Positions 1 through 9,145 of a stretch of DNA of 64,000 bases are shown here, piece after piece; within the stretch, counting starts at the first letter, position 1; each line of letters opens with the position of its first letter. The notes beneath the pieces are model-generated. The model was given only the letters and a program-made list of their open reading frames with translations, was not told the origin of the DNA and did no database searches. The DNA is taken from assembly GCF_016772475.1 (NCBI RefSeq), contig NZ_CP068595.1, forward strand, positions 496,001 through 560,000, in the 5' to 3' direction. The DNA is from Paenibacillus sonchi (GTDB lineage: Bacteria; Bacillota; Bacilli; Paenibacillales; Paenibacillaceae). Made by a program: the position numbers and the translations under genes.

Positions 1-401
1 AACGAATGTACCGCAAACACTAGCAGCGACAACAGGAGATATAAATAGAGTGGAGGTTTGAGATATTTCTCTATGAGGTATACACTAAGCACTCCGAGCG
101 CGATGATCTGGGGAACGTCCATGATCCGAAAAGCCTGAATCTCCGGCCTCCACATCAGATTATAGGAAAACCCGATGACCGCGAACAGTACATAGAAGCC
201 AAGGAGTGATCTGAAACTGCGCCTTCTCACCTGCAGGGTGGTAGTCACACCTGAGACCGCAAAGAATAGTACAGGGGCCACACCGGCAACAATCTGGAAC
301 ACCCGTTCATTGCCGTTAAAATAAAGCGGAATATGCGCCATGATCATCAAAATACAGCTAATCCCCTTAATCGCATCCAAGGAATAGTCATATTCCTTCA
401 T
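1..401 (-). CDS. Membrane acyltransferase-like protein (partial, C-terminus outside window)
   Basis: The N-terminal 133 or so residues are visible. The protein begins MKEYDYSLDAIKGISC and then has hydrophobic segments; the SLDAIKGIS...MAHIP start resembles DUF1624/heparan-alpha-glucosaminide acetyltransferase-type and acyltransferase-3 membrane proteins, where an early His in the first membrane helix is usual (here MAHIP). The ATG at 399-401 has a purine-rich GGAAAG/GTGAGG sequence upstream. The gene runs off the left edge, so the catalytic part and the exact family cannot be judged. It is divergent from the acyltransferase at 712. Confidence 0.6.
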   Translation of the reverse strand, partial: MKEYDYSLDAIKGISCILMIMAHIPLYFNGNERVFQIVAGVAPVLFFAVSGVTTTLQVRRRSFRSLLGFYVLFAVIGFSYNLMWRPEIQAFRIMDVPQIIALGVLSVYLIEKYLKPPLYLYLLLSLLVFAVHS

Positions 402-711
402 TCCCTCACTTTCCTTTCCGTTCAAATGGATTTCACTATATAAATTAAACCTCTGTTTTCTATGTATATAGATTATAAAATGAATCCTGCGATCTCCCAC
501 CCCTCTAAAGTGTAAGATTTCACATGAATTCTAATCATTATGCAATTTACACCGCACGGGTCATACAAACTACCCTTATTTATATAACTATTACTTAAGT
601 TTATCAATCAACTAAGGTAGTAATTGAAATAACTAGTTTGTACCATTGTTCTTGCCTATTATTTCCTATAACCTATTGATAACTTATATGGAAGGGGGCT
701 GCCGCCAAGCC

Positions 712-1821
712 ATGCAAGCTTCGGATACGACTTCAGTGACAACTGCAGCGGAATCAGTTTCCGCTGCCTCCAGGACCCCGCGGCTCAAAGTAATCGACAT
801 GGTAAGAGGCATTACCATTCTGCTCGTCGTTGTGGGACATGCCGGTCTGACCCCGGTCGTCCTGAACGATATGTTCAGAGATTTCCGGCTCCCGCTGTTC
901 TTTATCGTCTCCGGTTATCTGTTCAGTGCCTCCAAATATTTTGACAATTTCACCGCACTGCTTCGTACCCGTATCCTCACCCTCGTGGTTCCCTATCTTT
1001 CTGCCGCTTTCCTCTGCTACCTGCTCTGGCTCATTCTCCGCACCCTTGAACCCACTCACAATTCCGGTATTGCCTGGTATGAACCTATGCAGGCTATTGC
1101 GCTCGGCACCTATTCCGGGGGGCTGCTCCTGAATATTCCCATCTGGTTTCTGACCTGCCTATTCGTGACCCAGATCATCTTTTGCCTCAGCATGCGTTAT
1201 CTGAGCGGACGCCCGCTGCTGCTGCAGCTTGCTGCCATGACCGGCCTAAGCCTGTCCGGTTATGCGCTGAGCACCGTAGTCTTCCTCCCCTGGAACATCG
1301 ACGTCGCGCTCGTCGCCCAACTTTTCGTGTTCATCGGCTACCAGCTCAAGCAGCGCCAACTGCTCCGTAAGATCCGCGTCTTCAACCTGGGCACCCTGGT
1401 ATGCATAGCGCTTTTCCTCACAGCCGCCTACTTCAACAGCTATGTCGACATGAACAACAGAGAATACGGCAACCTGTTCCTCTTCTACACCGCCGGAATC
1501 GCCGGAAGCCTGCTCGCCATCAAAATGACCCAGCTTCTCTCCACATCCAGATTCTTCGCCGCCACCCTCACCTACATCGGCCAAGAATCACTCGCCATCC
1601 TCATCTTCCACTACGGCATCTTCATCCTCCTGCTGAACTTCGTGGAACGCTACGTCTTCGACAGCTACCTGGGCTGGTTCCCGACCACAGTCATTGCGGT
1701 CGCAGGGTCGCTGCTGCTGAGTATGGCGGTGAAGCGGGTGCCGGGACTCGGTTTTGTGCTGGGGAGGACAAGAAAGAAAGTTGCGCCTCGAAGGAGCTAT
1801 ATGGAGAGGGCCGCTTCCTAG
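712..1821 (+). CDS. Acyltransferase family 3 membrane protein
   Basis: This is a 369-aa integral membrane protein, probably transferring an acyl group such as acetyl to a cell-surface sugar. It has the family pattern: RLKVIDMVRGI followed by a first helix ending VVVGHAG (conserved His), then RLPLFFIVSGYLF, then about ten hydrophobic segments and a short basic tail (RTRKK). I place the start at the ATG at 712, with GAAGGGGG about 13 bases upstream; in-frame ATGs at 688 and 646 are possible but have no better ribosome site. The substrate is unknown. A role in decorating the nearby polysaccharide is inference from proximity only. Confidence 0.75.
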   Translation: MQASDTTSVTTAAESVSAASRTPRLKVIDMVRGITILLVVVGHAGLTPVVLNDMFRDFRLPLFFIVSGYLFSASKYFDNFTALLRTRILTLVVPYLSAAFLCYLLWLILRTLEPTHNSGIAWYEPMQAIALGTYSGGLLLNIPIWFLTCLFVTQIIFCLSMRYLSGRPLLLQLAAMTGLSLSGYALSTVVFLPWNIDVALVAQLFVFIGYQLKQRQLLRKIRVFNLGTLVCIALFLTAAYFNSYVDMNNREYGNLFLFYTAGIAGSLLAIKMTQLLSTSRFFAATLTYIGQESLAILIFHYGIFILLLNFVERYVFDSYLGWFPTTVIAVAGSLLLSMAVKRVPGLGFVLGRTRKKVAPRRSYMERAAS

Positions 1822-1907
1822 TCTTAGCCAATTAAAGATTTACCTCCTTCTTCCCGATATAGTAAGTGATGAACTTGCTTATAGCAGAGACACAAGGAGG
1901 TTTTTTT

Positions 1908-3122
1908 TTGCAGGTCATGCAGAAGGAGTATCTGACTCCTCAATATATACGGCAATTCCAATGTACGGGGGCTGCTTGCGAAGACACTTGCTGCTCTTTA
2001 TGGGAAATAACCATAGACCGATCAACCTATGAAAAATACAAGCAGATTCCTGATGCGAGCCTTCACGAAGAGATTAACAAGAATCTTGTGCGTAATAAAA
2101 AAAGCATTGAGTCATACGCTTCTTTTAAAATGAACCAAAAAACCGGCAACTGTTCTATGCTCTGTGACGGCCTCTGCACGATTCAAGCCAAGGTAGGAGA
2201 AACATTCCTCTCACAGACCTGCTCGACCTACCCGCGAATTCTGAATGAGGCCGATGAGATTGAAGTGTCTGCACTCTTGTCCTGTCCAGAGATCGCCCGC
2301 TTGGTGCTTCTCTCTGAAGACGCCATGAGCTTTACCCGAACTAATGAACTGCATACACCGAATCTGCGTATTAGTCAACTAGGCAGAGCCAACAACAAGA
2401 AAAAGCAATGTATTCAGAACTTGCGGGATATCATGCTGGAGGTTTTAAGTGATCGCCAGTTCTCTTTTCAGCACCGATTAATTATAATTGGAGTACTATT
2501 GGATAATACTGACGAGCTGCTGCGTTCGGGGGCATATGATAATGTTCTCTCTTTCGTGGATGAATTCAGAGGTGAGCTGGTTACTAACGAGGAGCTGCGC
2601 AACTATGACGTATTTCCCTCAAATGATCAGATCCAATTCCAGGTTCTGAACAATACCCTAATGGCGCACCTAAGTGAGTTTTTATGGAATGCCCGCTACA
2701 ATGAATGCAAGAATGAATACCTCAAAGGCATACAGAGCAACGGGAGCAGCTTGAGTGAATCGTTACATACTTACCGCAGTGTACGCGAAGAAATCTATGA
2801 ACCCTACCTCCGGGAGAAGGAGTTCATTTTTGAGAACTATGCGATTAATCATGTGTACCAGAATTTCATGACCGATATCTATGCAGGCGGCAGCCTGTTC
2901 GACTTCTTCGTGAAACTCGTTGCAGATTATTCCTTCATTCGCCTTCACCTCATTGGAATGGCAGCGTACAGACAAGAGCTAAATGACGATATGGTCGTCA
3001 AGCTTATTCAGTCGTATACGAAAAACTACAAGTTCTCCAACAAATTCCTCAACGCAATATTGAAAGATATAAAAGATCAGGGATATTACACCCTCGGGGG
3101 AATGTCCTTATTGATAAAGTAG
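1908..3122 (+). CDS. fliB: FliB-like protein (flagellin lysine-N-methylase family)
   Basis: About 404 aa. The N-terminus YLTPQYIRQFQCTGAACEDTCC is typical of FliB, the family that methylates flagellin lysines in enterobacteria; further Cys occur as MLCDGLC and QTCSTYPR, which suggests a metal or Fe-S cluster site near the start of the protein. A perfect AAGGAGG (1894-1900) lies 7 bases from a TTG at 1908, which I take as the start; the ATG at 1917 is the alternative, with spacing that is long. No flagellin or motility gene is in this window, so the target is not evident. It is followed by a short gap and a terminator that serves the opposite strand. Confidence 0.75.
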   Translation: MQVMQKEYLTPQYIRQFQCTGAACEDTCCSLWEITIDRSTYEKYKQIPDASLHEEINKNLVRNKKSIESYASFKMNQKTGNCSMLCDGLCTIQAKVGETFLSQTCSTYPRILNEADEIEVSALLSCPEIARLVLLSEDAMSFTRTNELHTPNLRISQLGRANNKKKQCIQNLRDIMLEVLSDRQFSFQHRLIIIGVLLDNTDELLRSGAYDNVLSFVDEFRGELVTNEELRNYDVFPSNDQIQFQVLNNTLMAHLSEFLWNARYNECKNEYLKGIQSNGSSLSESLHTYRSVREEIYEPYLREKEFIFENYAINHVYQNFMTDIYAGGSLFDFFVKLVADYSFIRLHLIGMAAYRQELNDDMVVKLIQSYTKNYKFSNKFLNAILKDIKDQGYYTLGGMSLLIK

Positions 3123-3172
3123 CGACGATATACAAGTCGGGAGTGTAACTATCGGAATTTGAGTTAGCCAAA

Positions 3173-3198
3173 AAACGGAGGCCCTTAGGCCTCCGTTT
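3173..3198 (-). terminator. Rho-independent terminator of the 49-aa ORF
   Basis: An 11-bp perfect stem AAACGGAGGCC/GGCCTCCGTTT with a 4-base loop. Read on the minus strand it is followed by a run of T (the A run at 3170-3175). The stop codon of the small ORF lies in the loop. On the plus strand it may also stop fliB transcription. Confidence 0.75.
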
Positions 3199-3334
3199 CA
3201 CTATCCCGCTTCCCCACCAGCCGCCGCCGCTTCGATCCATGCTTCACCCACAACCGATTCGCATCATCCCGATAGAACCAAATATGTACCCATCTCAAAG
3301 GCGTCCAGATTTCCTTAAAATAATAATTTGGCAT
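3185..3334 (-). CDS. Small basic hypothetical protein (49 aa)
   Basis: The ORF begins MPNYYFKEIWTPLRW and is rich in aromatic residues (several Trp, Tyr and Phe) followed by a basic KHGSKRRRLVGKR stretch. It is preceded on its strand by GGAGAGAGG about 5-10 bases from the ATG and ends exactly in the loop of a strong terminator, which supports real expression. I do not recognise the family. No signal peptide or clear membrane helix is visible. It is too short for most automatic callers. Confidence 0.5.
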   Translation of the reverse strand: MPNYYFKEIWTPLRWVHIWFYRDDANRLWVKHGSKRRRLVGKRDSETEA

Positions 3335-3466
3335 GAGACCTCTCTCCTACCGCAACAAAATAGATTTAATCCTAATTATAGACCGGGATACCTAGTTTGT
3401 TTGTCGGTTTGTGGGAGAGGGGATGGGAAAATGTTAGTAGTTTTGCTGGAAGTGTGATAGTAAACT

Positions 3467-4114
3467 CTAGGGCAACCAACTTTTAAATTTTTCAAGCACC
3501 TTTTTTGCCTCAGAACCATTATAACCGAAGGTATTGCCTATCATTTTAGTGTATTCAGTAATCGTTACCTCACGATTGTACTTACCCCTCCACCAATGAT
3601 TAGCATCATAGCCTGAAATAGAACCTACATAAGTAAGTTCAACCCCGGAATTCTTATAGACATGATCGAAAAGAAATTTCACTCTTCTCATATGGAAGTC
3701 AGAAGAAACAATAATAGCAGACGAAAAGCCCTTGTTCTCCATAATAGACAGAGTGAATTTTGCATTTTGGTAAGTACTTTGAGCCTCATTCTCCGTCAAA
3801 ATATCTTCTTGTGGAATTCCTAATGCAAGTGTGGTTTGAAGCATGTCACCATGGGTACCCGCAGGTTCCTTAGCGTTAGAGAGAAGAATATATGGAGCAA
3901 AGTCATTTTTAAATAACTCGATTCCTTTCTCAATCCTATTCGTGCCTCCACCGCTAAGAACAATAATAACATCTGCTTGCTGTGGAGATTGATTGAAGAG
4001 AAGAAAACGCCCTGCACCGAAGAAGCACAATGTAAGAATCAATAGAACAGGCAAGTACAGAAAAAGAATTCTCTTTCTACGCTTGCCCGTCCTTTTAACC
4101 TTTATACTCTTCAT
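3467..4114 (-). CDS. YdcF/SanA-like (DUF218) membrane-anchored protein
   Basis: This 215-aa protein has a basic N-terminus and one membrane helix (about residues 15-35), then a DUF218 fold: ADVIIVLSGGG, RIEKGIELF, AQSTYQNAKF, IIVSSDFHMRRVKF. These match the YdcF/SanA family, found in envelope and polysaccharide contexts but without a firmly established reaction. It starts 2 bases after the rfbB stop, so it is translationally linked and is the last gene of the polysaccharide operon. The extracytoplasmic location is inferred from the single N-terminal helix. Confidence 0.8.
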   Translation of the reverse strand: MKSIKVKRTGKRRKRILFLYLPVLLILTLCFFGAGRFLLFNQSPQQADVIIVLSGGGTNRIEKGIELFKNDFAPYILLSNAKEPAGTHGDMLQTTLALGIPQEDILTENEAQSTYQNAKFTLSIMENKGFSSAIIVSSDFHMRRVKFLFDHVYKNSGVELTYVGSISGYDANHWWRGKYNREVTITEYTKMIGNTFGYNGSEAKKVLEKFKSWLP

Positions 4115-4116
4115 AA

Positions 4117-5112
4117 CTATTTCCGATACTCGCCGCTAAGAATTTGCTCCCACCACGCTGCATTTGCCGTATACCACTGTATCGTCTGCGCAATTCCAGT
4201 CTCAAACGTGTACGTAGGCTTCCAGCCCAATTTCTCCAGTTTGGTAGGATCAATAGCATAACGCTTGTCATGCCCCAATCGGTCTGCAACAAATTTAATC
4301 AAATCCTCAGACTTATCCAGGGTATGGATAATGGTCTTCACCACTTCCAGATTGGTGCGCTCATTGTGGCCGCCTACATTGTATACTTCACCACTTACAC
4401 CTTCGTGCAATACGAGATCAATTGCAGCACAGTGATCATAGACATGCAGCCAGTCCCGAATATTTTTACCATCTCCATAGACCGGGACCTTCTGTTCGTT
4501 CAGAACTTTTGAGATCGTCAGAGGAATCAGCTTCTCCGGAAAATGGTACGGGCCGTAATTGTTAGAGCAACGGGTAATGTTCATTGGCAAGCCGTAGGTT
4601 TCATAATAAGCTCGAACAAGCAGATCCGAAGAAGCCTTACTCGCACTGTAAGGACTGTTAGGCTGCAAAGGAGTTTCCTCCGTGAAGAAAACGCTCGGAT
4701 CAAAATCCAGTTCACCATAAACCTCATCCGTGGAGACATGAAGGAATTTCGTTAAGCCTATTTTCCTGGAAGCATCCAGCAGCACTTGTGTCCCCATAAC
4801 ATTCGTACGAACGAATACAGCCGGATCGGTAATGGAGCGGTCCACATGACTTTCCGCAGCGAAATGCACCACATAATCGAATTTCTCTTGTTCAAAAAGA
4901 GCAAAGATTGCCTCCCGATCCGCAATATCTGCCTGTACGAAGCGATAGTTCTCTTTATCCTCGATTTGTCTATGCTTGGTCAGATCGCCGGCGTAGGTCA
5001 ACAAATCCAGGTTAACTACATCGTAATCAGAATATTTATCAACCATGTAATGGACAAAGTTCCCGCCTATAAAACCGGCACCGCCCGTAATCAGCAATTT
5101 TTGCTTACTCAT
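4117..5112 (-). CDS. rfbB: dTDP-glucose 4,6-dehydratase
   Basis: The enzyme converts dTDP-glucose to dTDP-4-keto-6-deoxyglucose, the second step of dTDP-rhamnose synthesis. It has the NAD-binding TGGAGFIGGN at the N-terminus, HFAAESHVDRS, the catalytic STDEVYGEL segment and the YSASKASSD (YxxxK) pair, all hallmarks of RfbB/RmlB, over a normal length of 331 aa. The ATG at 5112 follows GAGGTG at a good distance; a TTG directly before it is a weaker alternative. It sits after rfbC and before ydcF in the same direction. Confidence 0.95.
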   Translation of the reverse strand: MSKQKLLITGGAGFIGGNFVHYMVDKYSDYDVVNLDLLTYAGDLTKHRQIEDKENYRFVQADIADREAIFALFEQEKFDYVVHFAAESHVDRSITDPAVFVRTNVMGTQVLLDASRKIGLTKFLHVSTDEVYGELDFDPSVFFTEETPLQPNSPYSASKASSDLLVRAYYETYGLPMNITRCSNNYGPYHFPEKLIPLTISKVLNEQKVPVYGDGKNIRDWLHVYDHCAAIDLVLHEGVSGEVYNVGGHNERTNLEVVKTIIHTLDKSEDLIKFVADRLGHDKRYAIDPTKLEKLGWKPTYTFETGIAQTIQWYTANAAWWEQILSGEYRK

Positions 5113-5146
5113 CAATTACACCTCAGAACTCTCTATTAATAATTAC

Positions 5147-5707
5147 CTAGCCGCCATATGTGAAATTGAAATTCGCATCCTTCAACAAAGGAGCCTTCTC
5201 ATCCTTGCCAGATAGTACAGGAACCACATGTATGGGCCATTCAACACCTATTACAGGGTCATTCCACAGAATACCGCCATCACATTCGGGAGCATACAGC
5301 TCATCACATTTATATTGAACTTCAACATCCTCAGTAAGAGTCATGAATCCATGTGCAAAACCCTTCGGGATAAGCAACTGCTTCTTATTCTCTGCACTTA
5401 ACTCAAGACCAAACCATTTACTATATGTAGGGCTGCCTTTTCTAATATCTACAGCTACATCGTAGATGACTCCACGTGTACAGCGGACAAGCTTCGTCTG
5501 TGCTTTAGGATTCAATTGGTAATGAAGGCCTCTAAGAGTTCCTTTGACAGCAGAATAAGATTGGTTATCTTGGACAAAAGTAATATCTATTCCTTGCTCC
5601 TTAAACTTCGCGTCGCTAAATGTTTCCATAAACCATCCGCGATGGTCGCCAAATACCGCCGGTTCAACGATAACTACGCCAGGGAGTGCTGTTTCCGTCA
5701 ATTTCAT
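5147..5707 (-). CDS. rfbC: dTDP-4-dehydrorhamnose 3,5-epimerase
   Basis: This 186-aa cupin-fold enzyme epimerises C3 and C5 of dTDP-4-keto-6-deoxyglucose. Family motifs present are VFGDHRGWFMETF, FVQDNQSYSAVKGTLRGLHYQ (with the catalytic His region), KLVRCTRGVIYDVAVDIRKG and PKGFAHGF. It is full length and has AAGGTG before the ATG. It lies between rfbA and rfbB. No dTDP-4-dehydrorhamnose reductase (rfbD) follows in this window, so the last step must be encoded elsewhere, or the product is another dTDP-deoxysugar. Confidence 0.95.
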   Translation of the reverse strand: MKLTETALPGVVIVEPAVFGDHRGWFMETFSDAKFKEQGIDITFVQDNQSYSAVKGTLRGLHYQLNPKAQTKLVRCTRGVIYDVAVDIRKGSPTYSKWFGLELSAENKKQLLIPKGFAHGFMTLTEDVEVQYKCDELYAPECDGGILWNDPVIGVEWPIHVVPVLSGKDEKAPLLKDANFNFTYGG

Positions 5708-5728
5708 TTCTTTTCACACCTTCAAAAC

Positions 5729-6607
5729 TTAATATTGAATCTTCCCGGTAGCCACTTTTATTAAATATTGACCATAACCTGTTTTGCTCAGCTTCTGCCC
5801 GCAGTTTAACAAATGTTCCTTGGTGATCCAGCCATTAATATAGGCAATCTCTTCAAGAGCAGCAATCTTAATCCCTTGATGATCCTCGATAGTTCTTACA
5901 AAGTTAGTCGCATCCACAAGACTTTGATGAGTACCAGTATCCAACCACGTAAACCCGCGGCCCAGCAGCTCAACATCCAACTCACCTAGGTTGAGATAGG
6001 CTTCATTAATTGAGGTGATTTCAAGTTCGCCCCGAGAAGACGGCTTAACATTCTTCGCAATCTCGACTACCCGGTTATCATAGAAGTACAGACCAGTAAT
6101 AGCATAATTAGATTTAGGCTGTGCAGGCTTCTCTTCGACACTGAGCACCTTACCGTCTTCATTAAACTCCACCACCCCAAAACGCTCCGGATCTTGCACA
6201 TGATAACCAAACACAGTCGCACCCTGCTTTTTCTCCGAAGCACGCTTCAACATTTTGCGGATACCGTTGCCATAATAAATATTGTCACCAAGAATCATAG
6301 CCACCGAGTCATTCCCAATAAAAGACTCACCCAAAAGAAAAGCCTGAGCTAAACCATCAGGACTAGGCTGCACTATGTATTGTAAGGATATACCGAACTG
6401 AGACCCATCCCCCAAGAGACTTTCGAATCTAGGCGTATCTTCCGGTGTGGAGATAATTAGGATGTCATTAATTCCAGCCAGCATTAGAGTGGATAATGGG
6501 TAATAGATCATGGGCTTGTCGTAAATAGGTAACAGTTGTTTGCTGGTTACCATAGTTAATGGGTATAGGCGGGTTCCGGAGCCTCCGGCTAGGATTATGC
6601 CTTTCAA
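5729..6607 (-). CDS. rfbA: Glucose-1-phosphate thymidylyltransferase
   Basis: The enzyme makes dTDP-glucose from glucose-1-phosphate and dTTP. The nucleotide-binding signature [13 protein letters not shown] is at the N-terminus, followed by [18 protein letters not shown], the metal-binding LGDNIYYG and [11 protein letters not shown]; the length of 292 aa is normal. The start is a TTG at 6607 with a strong AAAGGAGGA seven bases or so upstream. It is the first of the rfbA-rfbC-rfbB group, and its base composition is close to that of the flanking genome, in contrast to the AT-rich gene just upstream. Confidence 0.95.
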   Translation of the reverse strand: MKGIILAGGSGTRLYPLTMVTSKQLLPIYDKPMIYYPLSTLMLAGINDILIISTPEDTPRFESLLGDGSQFGISLQYIVQPSPDGLAQAFLLGESFIGNDSVAMILGDNIYYGNGIRKMLKRASEKKQGATVFGYHVQDPERFGVVEFNEDGKVLSVEEKPAQPKSNYAITGLYFYDNRVVEIAKNVKPSSRGELEITSINEAYLNLGELDVELLGRGFTWLDTGTHQSLVDATNFVRTIEDHQGIKIAALEEIAYINGWITKEHLLNCGQKLSKTGYGQYLIKVATGKIQY

Positions 6608-6641
6608 AATGCTTCCTCCTTTTGATTAGTAATCAAAAAAT

Positions 6642-7807
6642 TTAATCAGTATTATATAGATCTCTGGTATATACCTTTCTTATAACATCTGAAAGCTCAC
6701 TTGATTGTCTATTGGACACTATAACATCAGCTAAATTTTTAAACTCTTTTAAGTCCGTTACTACTCTTGAACCATAGAAAAATTCATCCTTTAATACCGG
6801 TTCATATACCACAACTTCAATACCTTTACTTTTAATTCTTTTCATTATTCCCTGAATCGATGAAGCTCTGAAATTATCAGAGTCAGTTTTCATGGTAAGT
6901 CTATATATACCTACAATTTTAGGATTCTTTTCTATTATTTTTGATGCAATATAATCTTTTCGAGTTCTATTGGCATCTACAATCGCTCCTATAATGTTGT
7001 TAGGAACATCATGATAATTTGCTTTTAATTGTTTTGTATCCTTTGGAAGACAATATCCCCCATACCCAAAAGAAGGATTGTTATAGTGACTTCCTATTCT
7101 AGGATCAAGTCCTACCCCCTCTATAATCTCTTTGGTATTCAAACCTCTTGTTTCAGCATATGTGTCTAACTCGTTAAAGTAAGAAACTCGTAACGCCAAA
7201 TAAGTATTAGAGAACAGCTTAATTGCTTCAGCTTCTGTTGAATTGGTGAATAAGATAGGTATGTCTTTTTTTAACGCGGCATCAATTAATAAATTTGCAA
7301 ATTTCTCTGCTTTTTCTGACTTCTCTCCTACTATTACTCTTGAAGGATACAAATTATCGTATAATGCCTTACCTTCACGCAAAAATTCAGGTGAAAATAT
7401 AATATTCTGTGTATTAAATTTTATCTTGGCGTCTTCTGTATATCCTACTGGAACAGTGGATTTAATCACCAAAGTTGCTTTTGGATTAATTCTTAATACT
7501 TTAGAGATAACACTCTCCACGCTTTTTGTATCAAAATAATTTTTTTCGGGGTCATAATCTGTAGGTGTTGCAACAATAACGAATTCAGCATCTTTATATG
7601 CTTTATTTTCATCTAAAGTAGCTTCGAGATTCAAGCTTTTTGAAGATAGGAACTCTTCAATTTCTTTGTCTGCTATTGGTGATTTCTTTTTTTAATCATT
7701 TCAACTCTGTCCTGAATTATATCAATTGCTATTACTTCATTATACTGAGCTAACAATACAGCATTTGAAAGTCCTACATAACCTGTGCCAGCAACTGTTA
7801 TCTTCAT
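6642..7807 (-). CDS. ugd: UDP-glucose 6-dehydrogenase, frame broken at 7687-7693
   Basis: Oxidises UDP-glucose to UDP-glucuronate. The protein closely follows the short (about 388 aa) E. coli-type Ugd: the N-terminal [68 protein letters not shown], the catalytic Cys in [11 protein letters not shown], and the C-terminal VYTRDL. The first 44 codons are in one frame and the rest in another. Adding one A to a run of seven (T7 at 7687-7693 on the plus strand) restores ...[20 protein letters not shown] consensus error is likely; a real null allele or phase variation is possible. The gene is AT-rich like its upstream neighbours. Confidence 0.9.
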
Positions 7808-7882
7808 GTTTTAACCACCTTTATAACATAATATATAATAAGCAATTATAAAAAGTAGGATTAGGACAATCCGAACTCTGGT

Positions 7883-9145
7883 TTAAGAATCCCTTGCTTT
7901 TTCAATTGATTCCTTATGAGCAAATTCAAAAATAGTCAATATAATAGGCAAATAAACAATTCTTTGAATGTCAGTATAAAATAGCGTTAGGGAAATAAGC
8001 AAAAAATATGGACAGAGGGTGATAAGTTCAATACTTTTTAATTGTAATGCATTTTCTTTGTTATTCTTTAAAGTTTTAATAAGTTTCCATATTATTAATA
8101 CAAGAAATAAACCTCCACAAAGTCCATAAATAGATAAAAATCCAATTATTCCAATATCAGAGGTGTTATAAGTTCCAAAAGGCCCATGATTTAGGGGAAC
8201 ATAATCTGGAGAAGATATATCTATAAATCCTCTACCAAATATTCCATTGCTAAATATTTGTCTAGAATAAAACCATATTTCTTGGCTTCTTATAAGAGTA
8301 CTACTAACTCTATCACCTGTCATAAATGAGGAGAAAAACTTAGATAAAGCATCATTGGCCATCAGAAATATAACGGGTACCAAGATTATATAGACAACTA
8401 TGTGTATGCCTTGATTTCTTCTTTTAATAAATAAAATGGATATAGAGAAAGAAAATAGCAATGCAATTATATACATACGTGTTTGCGAAACTAGAAGAAT
8501 ATAGATTAATTCAACTAATAATGGTATCCATAATTTCATTTTACTTTTATTAAACGCATTTCCACTAACTATCTTAGAAAACAGTAGTACCGAAGAAAAC
8601 GCTATAAAATCCGCTGGACGGGCGATCCTCGGGTTAATACTTTTGGATAATACAACTAAATTTTCATCATCGAATAGTAGAAATGCATTCAACCCACTTT
8701 TAAAAAATAAGTATTGAACTATAAGTAAAATACTGTATATAGTACCAAACAGAATAATGCTATTTATTAGAAAATGATAGTTTCTTTTATCTTTCCAACA
8801 AAAATAAGATAAAAAATAAAACAATATTATAATATAGTAGAAGTAGCTAACTCTCAAAACACTCAAAATTGATTGATTGTAAATAAGCATGCTCATAATA
8901 CTAATAACTACCGTTGAGAATAAAAAAATGACAATCGGCGGATTATAGTACCTCACCACAGTATGACGTGACATTTTTTCGAATAAAAACCATAAAACAA
9001 AAGAAAAAAGGCACACGATTAAAGTGAGTTGCTTTGTGTGATATGATGTTAATGCGCTAATGAAGGACGGCAATTTAATCAACGAAAAGAAATTCGTTTC
9101 AATTAAAAGTAGAAAAATTACAATAGATTGATATATTTTTTTCAT
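7883..9145 (-). CDS. O-antigen/polysaccharide polymerase (Wzy-like)
   Basis: This 420-aa protein has about eleven hydrophobic segments and a long soluble loop around residues 275-315, with an Arg-rich RIARPAD stretch before it and LNHGPFGTYNTSDIGIIG after it, the usual layout of O-antigen ligase/Wzy polymerases. Wzy joins repeat units on the outer face of the membrane. Sequence identity in this family is too low to give a linkage. It overlaps the wzx stop by 4 bases (ATGA), implying coupled translation. It is AT-rich. Confidence 0.8.
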   Translation of the reverse strand: MKKIYQSIVIFLLLIETNFFSLIKLPSFISALTSYHTKQLTLIVCLFSFVLWFLFEKMSRHTVVRYYNPPIVIFLFSTVVISIMSMLIYNQSILSVLRVSYFYYIIILFYFLSYFCWKDKRNYHFLINSIILFGTIYSILLIVQYLFFKSGLNAFLLFDDENLVVLSKSINPRIARPADFIAFSSVLLFSKIVSGNAFNKSKMKLWIPLLVELIYILLVSQTRMYIIALLFSFSISILFIKRRNQGIHIVVYIILVPVIFLMANDALSKFFSSFMTGDRVSSTLIRSQEIWFYSRQIFSNGIFGRGFIDISSPDYVPLNHGPFGTYNTSDIGIIGFLSIYGLCGGLFLVLIIWKLIKTLKNNKENALQLKSIELITLCPYFLLISLTLFYTDIQRIVYLPIILTIFEFAHKESIEKARDS

